This document shows, in pieces, positions 56,927-64,000 of a stretch of DNA of 64,000 nt; the stretch's first letter is position 1; the number at the start of each line of letters is the position of its first letter. The DNA is from Stenotrophomonas sp046736075 (GTDB taxonomy: Bacteria; Pseudomonadota; Gammaproteobacteria; Xanthomonadales; Xanthomonadaceae), in contig NZ_CP177163.1 in the NCBI RefSeq assembly GCF_046736075.1, positions 744,001 through 808,000 on the forward strand, read 5' to 3'. The position numbers and the translations under genes are program-made. The notes below the pieces were generated by a model that did not search any database, was not told the origin of the DNA, and saw only the letters and a program-made list of their open reading frames with translations.

Positions 56927-57223
56927 ACAGGCACCGATTTCGCTGCGGCGCTGTACTGCGCGCTCGGTGGCCTCGCCTCGGCATTCTCCGCGCTGGCCTT
57001 CTACGCCGCCTCGCCGCATTGCCGCTGGCCACGCCTGCGACGTGCCGGCCGGCTCGGCCGCCAGATCGGCCTGGTCGCCTTCGCGACCGGGCTGTGGCTG
57101 TGGATGGGCCAGCTCGGGCTGGCCGCCGGCCTGTGCGTGACCCTGGCCGGCTGGATGCTGGCTGCGATGGCACTCCCATACCTGGCCGCGTGGACGCGAC
57201 CGCACGCCGCGGAGCGCGGCTGA
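56924..57223 (+). CDS. DUF3325 family membrane protein, 99 aa
   Basis: A small inner-membrane protein with three hydrophobic segments (about residues 4-26, 47-62, 68-88). The first is 'FAAALYCALGGLASAFSALA' and later ones include 'GLVAFATGLWLWMGQLGLAA'. DUF3325 genes occur with DUF3649 and PepSY genes in siderophore and iron-uptake loci, and the same trio is found here. The start is a GTG at 56924. The stop overlaps the next ATG as TGATG. Confidence 0.75.
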   Translation: MTGTDFAAALYCALGGLASAFSALAFYAASPHCRWPRLRRAGRLGRQIGLVAFATGLWLWMGQLGLAAGLCVTLAGWMLAAMALPYLAAWTRPHAAERG

Positions 57224-57486
57224 TGTGGCCGCGCGCCTTCGCCGCGCTGGTGGCCGGCTTCCTGGTCGCTGCCGCCGCCACCGGCCTGACGGCCTGGCTG
57301 CCGCCCGGCCCCTGGCAGCGTGCCGTGGTCCCCAGCCTGATCGCCTTCGTCCCCTTCTGGATGCTGGCGGCCGTGTGGGCCTTCAGCTTCCGCACCGGCC
57401 TGCGCGCATGGCTGGGCATGGGTCTGGCCGCCGCGCTCGGCTTCGCGCTGTTGTGGCTGCTGCGCAGCACCCACTGGGTGCAATGA
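57223..57486 (+). CDS. DUF3649 family membrane protein, 87 aa
   Basis: A small membrane protein with three hydrophobic segments ('AFAALVAGFLVAAAATGLTA', 'AVVPSLIAFVPFWMLAAVWA', 'WLGMGLAAALGFALLWLL'). It is placed between DUF3325-like and PepSY genes, as in iron-uptake operons, which supports the DUF3649 assignment. The ATG overlaps the previous stop; GGAG lies eight bases upstream. PepSY follows after 10 bases. Confidence 0.75.
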   Translation: MWPRAFAALVAGFLVAAAATGLTAWLPPGPWQRAVVPSLIAFVPFWMLAAVWAFSFRTGLRAWLGMGLAAALGFALLWLLRSTHWVQ

Positions 57487-57496
57487 CGGGATCACC

Positions 57497-59083
57497 ATGA
57501 AGTTCAGCTCGCTTACCCTCCGCACCTTCACCACGCTGCACACCTGGGTTGGCCTGGTGGCTGGCTTCGCCTTGTTCGTGGCGTTCTACGCCGGGGCCAT
57601 CACCGTGTTCCACCACGACCTGCCGCTGTGGCAGGCACCCCACGCGATGGAGCAGCCGGCGCAGACGCTGGACGATGCCCAGCACCTGCTCGACGGCGTT
57701 CTGGCGCGGCACCCGGAGGCGCGCCAGCACATCGGCATGACCTTCCCCGGCGCGGAAACCCCGCAGACCGTGGCGTACTGGCAGGACGCAAAGGGCACCT
57801 GGCTGTTCGCCTGGGCCGACCGCGTGGACGGCAGCCCCACCCCGCCCCAGGCCGGCTTGGCCGAGCTGGTCAACGAACTGCACTACACCCTGGGCCTGCC
57901 AGTGGCCGGCATCTACCTGATGGGGGTGGTGAGCCTGCTGTACGGCGTGGCGCTGCTGTCTGGGCTGGTGATCCACCTGCCCCGGCTGGCCGGCGACCTG
58001 TTCGCGCTGCGCCCGGGCCGCAACCTCAAACAGATGTGGCAGGACGCGCACAACGTCATCGGCGTGCTCAGCCTGCCGTTCCACCTGTTGTTCGCGGTCA
58101 CCGGCGCCCTGCTGTGCCTGATGTTCCTGCAGATCGCCGCGCTCAACCCGCTGGTCTACCAGGGCACGCTGATGGCCGCGCTGCCGGCGGCGCTGGACAC
58201 CGCCCCGATCCGCGCGGCCGCAGGCGAGCCGGTGCGTCCTGGCAGCCTGGCCATGCTGCACGCGCGCGCGATCGCCGTGGCCACCGACCAGGGGCTGCCC
58301 CACTTCGAGCCGGCGTACCTGAAACTGGCCAACGCGGGCGATGCCAACGCGGTCATCGAGATCACCGGCGAAGGCGGCGCCTCGCTCGGCCCGCTCGGCG
58401 CGGTGGCGATGGATGCCAACACCGGCGAAGTGCTGCACACCCAGCTGCCCGGCCGCCGTGATGCCAACCACGCCACGCTGGCGGCTGCCTACGCGCTGCA
58501 CTTCGGCGAGTTCGGCAACGGCGCGGTGCCCTGGCTGTACTTCGTGCTCGGCCTCGGCGGTGCCTTCCTGTTCTATTCGGGCAACCTGCTGTGGATCGAG
58601 TCGCGCCGCAAGCGCCGGCAGGTCGAACAGGGCCGCGCCCAGATCAACATGGCGCGCGCCACGGTCGGGGTCTGCATCGGGCTGTGCGTGGCCATTTCGG
58701 CGGCCTTCGTCAGCGCACAACTGCTGGAGCAGCTGGCGCCGTCGTACGCCGACGCGGGGATGCGCTGGACCTGCTTCCTGGTCTGGGGCGCGTGCGCTGC
58801 ATGGGCGGCCCTGCGCGCGCCGTCACGTGCCGCACAGGAGCTGCTGTGGGCAGCGGCGATGGTGACCGCGCTCGTACCGGTGGCCCACGGCGCCATGACC
58901 GGGCAATGGCTGTGGACCAGCGCACTGCACGGCTACTGGCCACTGTTCTGGGTGGACGGTGTCGCCCTGGCAATGGCACTGGGTTTTGCCGCGATGGCGC
59001 GCGCCACACGGCGTCGCGCCCGGCACGGCGACCCCAACAGCGTATGGGCCGATGCCCGCAGGAACGCCGCGCCCACCCCGTAG
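57497..59083 (+). CDS. PepSY-associated transmembrane protein
   Basis: A 528-aa inner-membrane protein of the PepSY_TM family (PiuB-like). The start 'FTTLHTWVGLVAGFALFVAF' is typical; two PepSY-containing periplasmic regions and about seven membrane helices follow, with 'HNVIGVLSLPFHLLFAVTGA' and 'LYFVLGLGGAFLFYSGNLLW' carrying conserved His and Gly. PiuB-type proteins are linked with siderophore uptake and have been proposed as ferric-siderophore reductases. It forms one operon with the two small genes before it. Confidence 0.9.
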   Translation: MKFSSLTLRTFTTLHTWVGLVAGFALFVAFYAGAITVFHHDLPLWQAPHAMEQPAQTLDDAQHLLDGVLARHPEARQHIGMTFPGAETPQTVAYWQDAKGTWLFAWADRVDGSPTPPQAGLAELVNELHYTLGLPVAGIYLMGVVSLLYGVALLSGLVIHLPRLAGDLFALRPGRNLKQMWQDAHNVIGVLSLPFHLLFAVTGALLCLMFLQIAALNPLVYQGTLMAALPAALDTAPIRAAAGEPVRPGSLAMLHARAIAVATDQGLPHFEPAYLKLANAGDANAVIEITGEGGASLGPLGAVAMDANTGEVLHTQLPGRRDANHATLAAAYALHFGEFGNGAVPWLYFVLGLGGAFLFYSGNLLWIESRRKRRQVEQGRAQINMARATVGVCIGLCVAISAAFVSAQLLEQLAPSYADAGMRWTCFLVWGACAAWAALRAPSRAAQELLWAAAMVTALVPVAHGAMTGQWLWTSALHGYWPLFWVDGVALAMALGFAAMARATRRRARHGDPNSVWADARRNAAPTP

Positions 59084-59150
59084 GCCATCACCGTGCGCTG
59101 GCGGGGCGGCGTTTACAGTGCTGCGGTTCCTGCCCGCCTGCACAACGCCC

Positions 59151-59543
59151 ATGACCGACCTGCATATCGACCGCCTCGACCATCTCGTACTGACCGTGGC
59201 CGACATTGATGCCACCTGCACGTTCTACCAGCACGTGCTGGGCATGCAGGTGGAGACCTTCGGCAGCGGGCGCACCGCCCTGCGCTTCGGGTTGCAGAAG
59301 ATCAACCTGCACGCGCACGGCCGCGAATTCGAGCCGAAGGCCGCGCGCCCCACGCCAGGCTCGGCGGACCTGTGCCTGGTCACCTACGCCACGATGGATG
59401 AGATCCTCGCCCATCTGCACGCGCAGGCCGTGCGCATCGAAGATGGCCCGGTGCAGCGCACCGGTGCCACCGGACCGATCCTGTCGGTGTACTTCCGCGA
59501 CCCGGACGGCAATCTGATCGAGGTATCGCGCTACCTGGACTGA
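59151..59543 (+). CDS. VOC family protein (glyoxalase/bleomycin-resistance fold)
   Basis: A 130-aa single-domain VOC protein: 'IDRLDHLVLTVADIDATCTF', 'YQHVLGMQVETFGSGRTALR', 'VQRTGATGPILSVYFRDPDG', 'NLIEVSRY'. Metal ligands at the usual positions are visible: His in RLDHLVL, His/Gln in the middle and Glu in NLIEVS. Substrate unknown. The start at 59151 fits the family; the longer frame is an extension. The 3' end overlaps the convergent chitinase gene by 13 bases. Confidence 0.9.
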   Translation: MTDLHIDRLDHLVLTVADIDATCTFYQHVLGMQVETFGSGRTALRFGLQKINLHAHGREFEPKAARPTPGSADLCLVTYATMDEILAHLHAQAVRIEDGPVQRTGATGPILSVYFRDPDGNLIEVSRYLD

Positions 59544-60715
59544 GACAGGAACGGCGCCGCCATCGCCTGCAGCAGGCTGCCCTGCGCGTCGTCGCCGGTC
59601 AGCTCCCAGGTGAACACGCCGCGCAGCTGCCTGGTCCTGGCGAACTCGGCCCGCAGTCCGATCGAGGTCGGGTCTTCGTAGCTGATGAACACCCGTTCGG
59701 CGGGGTTGTACAGCCACGGCGTCTGCGCGACCGGGTGCCAATGCCGCTGCCAGCCCGGCTTGTCGAGGAAGGTGGTCTTGATGCGGCGCCAGTCGCCGGC
59801 ATCGAACGGCGCGCTGTACGGCTGGTACAGGCCGTCGCCGCTGTCCGTGGTGACCCGGAAACCGCGCCCGTAGAACGGCACGCCGAGCACCAGTTTGTCG
59901 GCCGGCACGCCGTGCTGCTGGTAGTACGCGACCGCGCCTTCGACGTTGTTCCAGCGACGCAGCGCCGGGTCCAGCGGATCGGCGGGCACTTCGCGCAGCG
60001 GTGCGTTGAAGGTGGACACTGCAGAGAAGCCGGTGCCCATGTCGTAGCTCATCAGCGTGATGAAATCGAGTTCCTGCCCCAGCGCCTTGAGCTCGTAGCT
60101 CAGCGCGGGATCGTAGGGGCCATCGGTCTGTACGCGGCCGGCCGGCAACGCAGCCGTCAGCAGCCGGTGCGGACCGTGGCCGCCATCGAGCGCGTCGAGC
60201 TGGCGGCGGAATTCCTGCACCAGCAGGGTCATGTTGCGCCGGTCCTCGGGGCGGTCGGTGATCTCCACCGGGCCACCGGACACGGGAAACTCCCAGTCGA
60301 TGTCCACGCCGTCGAAGCTGCCGCGGTGCTGCTGGAAGAACAACGCAACGCAGGAGCGCACGAACTGCTGGCGGCGTTCGGCAGTGAGCGCCGCATCGGA
60401 GAAACCGCCGGCATTCCAGCCGCCGATGGAGATAAGCGTGTGCAGTGCCGGGTGTTCACGCTTGAGCGTAGCCAACGCCTTGAAATGCGCATCCGCCTGC
60501 GCATCGACTACGCAGCGACCGTCCTCGATGCGGGCGAACGCGTAGAACAGATGGGTCAGCGTATCGGCCGGGATCGACGCCACCGGATAACGCTCCGCCG
60601 AACCACCGGGATAGTAGGCACCGATCACCTTCGGCAACGGGTCGGCGGCGGAAGCGGCCATCGGCAGGCAGCCGGCGATGAGTGCGGTGAGTACAGCCAG
60701 GGTCTGGCGGAACAT
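59531..60715 (-). CDS. GH18 family glycoside hydrolase (chitinase-like)
   Basis: A 394-aa exported GH18 enzyme. The signal peptide ends ASAA (about 24). The catalytic DxxDxDxE motif is 'FDGVDIDWEFP' (about 134-144), with Glu as the acid/base. 'LISIGGWNAGGFSD', 'LMSYDMGTGFSA' and 'GVFTWELTGDD' complete the TIM barrel. Probable chitinase or endo-N-acetylglucosaminidase, which suits Stenotrophomonas with its known chitinolysis. No chitin-binding module is present. The start at 60715 has a short spacing to GGAGAT. Confidence 0.92.
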   Translation of the reverse strand: MFRQTLAVLTALIAGCLPMAASAADPLPKVIGAYYPGGSAERYPVASIPADTLTHLFYAFARIEDGRCVVDAQADAHFKALATLKREHPALHTLISIGGWNAGGFSDAALTAERRQQFVRSCVALFFQQHRGSFDGVDIDWEFPVSGGPVEITDRPEDRRNMTLLVQEFRRQLDALDGGHGPHRLLTAALPAGRVQTDGPYDPALSYELKALGQELDFITLMSYDMGTGFSAVSTFNAPLREVPADPLDPALRRWNNVEGAVAYYQQHGVPADKLVLGVPFYGRGFRVTTDSGDGLYQPYSAPFDAGDWRRIKTTFLDKPGWQRHWHPVAQTPWLYNPAERVFISYEDPTSIGLRAEFARTRQLRGVFTWELTGDDAQGSLLQAMAAPFLSQSR

Positions 60716-60946
60716 GGGATCTCCCGGGTCGAAGGCCGGGCCACGTTAGCAGACACCACGCGTGGAATCGGCGCCTTGAACGCGATGTCCGGCAATCCCG
60801 TCCGGTGGACAGATCGCGCGCCCGCGCGCAGGTCAGCGCAACGTCGCGACAGGACAGATGGACAGCGAACGATGCCATGCAATGGCGTGCGCGACCAACG
60901 GGCGCAGCGGCTACAGTGCGCACACATACTGACGATCTGCCGACTC

Positions 60947-61957
60947 ATGACCGACACCACCGACACATCACTTTCCACGCCGGACAACGACACCCTGGCG
61001 GCGCTGGAAGCGGAGGCCTACGCCGCGTTCGACGCTGGCCACCTGCAGCAGGCCAGCGCCCTGTTCGGTGAACTCAGCGGGCATGCCCCGCACGCGCCGT
61101 ACCTGCATTACATGCGCGGCCTGGCGCACAAGTATCTGCGCGACTGGCCCGCCTCGCTGCAGCACAACCTGCGCGCGCAGTCCCTGCAGGACGCGTTCGA
61201 CCAGGGCTCGGCCTGGAATGCCGGCATTGCCGCCACGGCACTGGGCGACTGGGCGGAAGCCCGCCGTCAGTGGGCGCAGTGCGGCATCACCGTTCCGGAC
61301 GGCGACGGTCCGATCGATACCGATTTCGGCATGGTCTGCGTGCGGCTCGACCCCTGGGGCAGCGGCGAGACGGTGTTCGCGCGGCGCATCGACGTGGTGC
61401 GCGCACGGGTGTTGAACGTGCCGTTCGGCAGCAGCGGGCATCGCCTGTTCGACATCGTGCTGCACGATGGTGCCAAGACCGGCGAGCGCGCATTGAACGG
61501 CGGCACGGTGCCCGTGTTCAACGCGCTGCAGACGTTGCAGGTATCGGATCACCGCACCTTCGTGGCGTTCATCCGGTGTCCGTCGGCGGACGACATGGCG
61601 GCGCTGCAGGACGCGCAACTGCCGGGCATCGGCTACGTCGAGGACTGGACCGCGTCGGTGCGGTCGCTGTGCCTGCGCTGCAGTTACGGTGTGCCGCACG
61701 CAGCGGATACCGCGGCCGATCATGACGACGGTGCCGCCGGCAACGACGATTGGCAGGTGGAGCGCACCCTAGGCATCGGCGCACAGGGGAAGGCGGCGGT
61801 GGAGCGCCTGCTCGCCGACTGGGTAGCGGCAGGGCCCCGGCGCGCCCTCGATGCGATCGAAAGCCGGGACGGGTCCGCCAGCGCGCCCGCCGATGGGCAG
61901 GTGTGGTGGCTGGATCCCACCGAGGTGGAGCAGGACGACGAAGACGACGTGGCGTAG
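60947..61957 (+). CDS. TPR-like conserved protein, 336 aa
   Basis: A cytosolic protein with an N-terminal tetratricopeptide-like region ('EAYAAFDAGHLQQASALFGE', 'LHYMRGLAHKYLRDWPASLQ', 'AGIAATALGDWAEARRQWAQ'; about 20-120). The C-terminal domain is unknown ('DTDFGMVCVRLDPWGSGETV', 'RRIDVVRARVLNVPFGSSGH'). It has an acidic tail. I do not recognise the family. The start at 60947 follows a weak site. Confidence 0.7.
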   Translation: MTDTTDTSLSTPDNDTLAALEAEAYAAFDAGHLQQASALFGELSGHAPHAPYLHYMRGLAHKYLRDWPASLQHNLRAQSLQDAFDQGSAWNAGIAATALGDWAEARRQWAQCGITVPDGDGPIDTDFGMVCVRLDPWGSGETVFARRIDVVRARVLNVPFGSSGHRLFDIVLHDGAKTGERALNGGTVPVFNALQTLQVSDHRTFVAFIRCPSADDMAALQDAQLPGIGYVEDWTASVRSLCLRCSYGVPHAADTAADHDDGAAGNDDWQVERTLGIGAQGKAAVERLLADWVAAGPRRALDAIESRDGSASAPADGQVWWLDPTEVEQDDEDDVA

Positions 61958-61978
61958 CCGCGCCGGCCTCGGAACGCA

Positions 61979-62018
61979 AACAACAAAAAAGCGGGCCGAA
62001 GCCCGCTTTCTTGTTGTT
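61979..62018. terminator. Bidirectional terminator, TPR-like gene and pnp
   Basis: AAGCGGGC-CGAA-GCCCGCTT flanked by AACAACAAAA and TTCTTGTTGTT. It lies 22 bases after the TPR-like stop and about 60 bases after the pnp stop on the other strand. Confidence 0.9.
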
Positions 62019-62076
62019 CGAAGCCCGGAAGTGTGAGGACCAACGGCCCTCACCTTCCGCAACCGGGGTGCGCCGA

Positions 62077-64000
62077 TTACTCGGCGGCCACGCCCTCGCC
62101 TTCTTCGACGGCCTTCATCGACAGGCGGATACGGCCCTGCTTGTCGACTTCCAGCACCTTGACCTTGACCACATCGCCTTCCTTCAGCTTGTCGCCGACC
62201 TTCTCGACGCGCTCGCTGGAAATCTGCGACACGTGGACCAGGCCGTCCTTGCCCGGCAGGATGGTGACGAACGCACCGAAGTCCATGATCTTGGCGACCT
62301 TGCCTTCGTAGATGCGGCCCGGCTCGACGTCCGAGGTGATCTGCTCGATGCGCGACTTGGCTGCCTGCGCCGCGATCGCGTTCACCGAGGCGATGACGAT
62401 GGTGCCGTCGTCCTGGATGTCGATCTGGGTGCCGGTTTCCTTGGTGATGGCCTGGATGGTGGAACCACCCTTGCCGATCACTTCGCGGATCTTGTCCGGG
62501 TGGATCTTGATGGTCAGCAGGCGCGGCGCGTAGTCCGACAGCTCCTGACGCGGTGCGGTCAGGCCGTGGGCCATTTCGCCGAGGATGTGCAGACGGCCAG
62601 CCTTGGCCTGCTGCAGTGCCTGCTTCATGATCTCTTCGGTGATGCCTTCGATCTTGATGTCCATCTGCAGGGCGGAGATGCCCTCAGCGGTACCGGCGAC
62701 CTTGAAGTCCATGTCGCCCAGGTGATCTTCGTCACCCAGGATGTCGGACAGGACGACGAAGCGCTCGCCTTCCTTGACCAGACCCATCGCGATACCCGCG
62801 ACCGGCGACTTCACCGGCACGCCGGCGTCCATCAGGGCCAGCGAGGAACCGCAGACCGAGGCCATCGACGAAGAGCCGTTGGATTCGGTGATTTCCGACA
62901 CCACGCGAATGGTGTACGGGAAGGCTTCCAGCGACGGCATCACTGCCAGCACGCCGCGCTTGGCGAGACGGCCGTGGCCGATTTCGCGACGCTTCGGGCC
63001 CATCATGCGGCCGGTCTCACCCACCGAGTACGGGGGGAAGTTGTAATGGAACAGGAAGTTGTCCTTGTACTCACCGGACACGGCATCGATGACCTGGCCA
63101 TCACGGGCGGTGCCCAGGGTGATGGTCACGATGGCCTGCGTTTCACCGCGGGTGAACAGCGAGGATCCGTGGGTACGCGGCAGGATGCCGGTCTGCACGG
63201 CGATCGGGCGGACGGTGTCCAGCGCACGGCCGTCGATGCGGACCTTGGTGTCCAGCACCGAGTTGCGCATGGTGCTGTATTCCAGCTCGCCGAATTCCTT
63301 CGACAGCTCGGCCGGGTTCCAGCCGTCGGCGGCCACACGGCCAGCCAGCGACTCGGTCACGTCCTTCTTGATCGCCGAGATGGCGTCGCGGCGCTGCAGC
63401 TTGTCGCGCACCTGGAAGGCTTCGCCCAGACGCGGGCCGATGGCTTCCTGCAGGGCGCTGATCAGGGCGTCGTTCTTGGCCGGGGCAACCCAGGTCGACG
63501 GCTTGGTGCCGGCTTCCACGGTCAGCTCGTTGATCGCGTTGATGACCTTCTGCATTTCGCGGTGACCGAAGGTCACGGCGCCCAGCATCACGTCTTCAGA
63601 CAGCAGCGCGGCTTCGGATTCGACCATCAGCACGGCGTTGGCGGTACCGGCGACAACCAGTTCCAGCTCCGAATCCTTCAGTTCGGTCACGGTCGGGTTG
63701 AGGATGTACTCACCGTTCTTGTAACCGACCTTGGCAGCGGCGATCGGACCCTTGAACGGGGTGCCGGCCAGCGACAGCGCGGCCGAGGCACCGATCAGCG
63801 CCGGGATGTCGCCGTCGATGTCCGGGTTCAGCGACATCACCGTGGCGATGATCTGCACTTCGTTCTTGTAGTCTTCCGGGAACAGCGGACGGATCGGGCG
63901 ATCGATCAGACGCGAAATCAGCGTCTCCTTCTCGGTCGCGCGGCCTTCGCGCTTGAAGAAGCCACCCGGGATACGGCCACCGGCGTAGAACTTCTCCTGA
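62077..64000 (-). CDS. pnp: Polyribonucleotide nucleotidyltransferase (partial)
   Basis: The frame is open to the right edge, so about 60 N-terminal residues are missing. PNPase degrades RNA 3'-5' by phosphorolysis in the degradosome. The visible part has the first RNase PH domain from 'QEKFYAGGRIPGGFFKR', the alpha-helical linker, the second RNase PH domain with 'GSSLFTRGETQAIVTITLGT' and 'SNGSSSMASVCGSSLALMDA', a KH domain ('DKIREVIGKGGSTIQAITKE') and an S1 domain ('GRIYEGKVAKIMDFGAFVTI'). It ends in an acidic Glu-rich tail. Usually cotranscribed after rpsO, which lies outside the window. Confidence 0.98.
   Translation of the reverse strand, partial: QEKFYAGGRIPGGFFKREGRATEKETLISRLIDRPIRPLFPEDYKNEVQIIATVMSLNPDIDGDIPALIGASAALSLAGTPFKGPIAAAKVGYKNGEYILNPTVTELKDSELELVVAGTANAVLMVESEAALLSEDVMLGAVTFGHREMQKVINAINELTVEAGTKPSTWVAPAKNDALISALQEAIGPRLGEAFQVRDKLQRRDAISAIKKDVTESLAGRVAADGWNPAELSKEFGELEYSTMRNSVLDTKVRIDGRALDTVRPIAVQTGILPRTHGSSLFTRGETQAIVTITLGTARDGQVIDAVSGEYKDNFLFHYNFPPYSVGETGRMMGPKRREIGHGRLAKRGVLAVMPSLEAFPYTIRVVSEITESNGSSSMASVCGSSLALMDAGVPVKSPVAGIAMGLVKEGERFVVLSDILGDEDHLGDMDFKVAGTAEGISALQMDIKIEGITEEIMKQALQQAKAGRLHILGEMAHGLTAPRQELSDYAPRLLTIKIHPDKIREVIGKGGSTIQAITKETGTQIDIQDDGTIVIASVNAIAAQAAKSRIEQITSDVEPGRIYEGKVAKIMDFGAFVTILPGKDGLVHVSQISSERVEKVGDKLKEGDVVKVKVLEVDKQGRIRLSMKAVEEGEGVAAE

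Overview
The window is a 64 kb piece of a GC-rich chromosome from the Xanthomonadaceae, most likely Stenotrophomonas. The evidence is the gene order (thrS-infC-rpmI-rplT-pheS-pheT-ihfA-merR; mutL-amiC-tsaE-nnr-queG-xseA), the xanthomonad-like protein sequences, and short palindromes ending in GTAG that resemble the SMAG repeats of S. maltophilia. The genus is an inference; the family is fairly secure.

Region by region. 1-17 kb: housekeeping and envelope genes. These are the tail of a PhaR-like regulator, a TraB/GumN protein, a DUF1684 lipoprotein, mutL, a cell-wall amidase, tsaE, nnr, queG, xseA, an M48 protease, a sulfatase-modifying-factor-type lipoprotein, rnd, a beta-lactamase-fold hydrolase and an unrecognised protein. 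17-25 kb: a TonB-dependent receptor, tRNA-Ala(CGC), a 55-aa glutamine-rich protein, a CurA-like reductase, a divergent AraC regulator / MFS exporter pair, and tRNA-Phe. 25.0-33.26 kb: an integrated element of about 8.2 kb inserted at the 3' end of tRNA-Phe. It carries an intact tyrosine integrase, an excisionase broken by a stop codon, a CI-like repressor with four matching operators, a ParA-like ATPase, a three-gene toxin/antitoxin/third-component operon, and several decayed genes. 33.3-48.5 kb: DUF1328, lipocalin, an LEA-type lipoprotein, acyl-CoA dehydrogenase, HNH nuclease, dxs, two paralogous 67-aa proteins, a MarR-controlled flavin monooxygenase, and a two-component system beside a MipA-family porin. 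48.5-56.7 kb: tRNA-Pro(GGG) and, on the minus strand, the translation operon thrS-infC-rpmI-rplT-pheS-pheT-ihfA-merR. 56.8-64 kb: an iron-uptake-type membrane operon (DUF3325, DUF3649, PepSY), a VOC protein, a GH18 chitinase-like protein, a TPR-like protein and most of pnp, which runs off the right edge.

The most interesting regulatory features are these. Upstream of thrS there is an apparent transcription attenuator: an 8-codon leader peptide with three consecutive Thr codons, followed by a terminator hairpin. infC appears to start at AUC. The integrated element has a repressor switch with three regularly spaced TAGCC-N3-GGCTA-type operators between divergent genes and a fourth, 2.2 kb away, inside a promoter that would drive the xis/int genes. 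The toxin/antitoxin/third-component operon of the element has the gene order of a tripartite toxin-antitoxin-chaperone system.

Very long open frames lie antisense to mutL, the TonB receptor, pheT and thrS. They are by-products of high-GC codon usage and are not annotated. No CRISPR array, insertion sequence or rRNA gene was seen.
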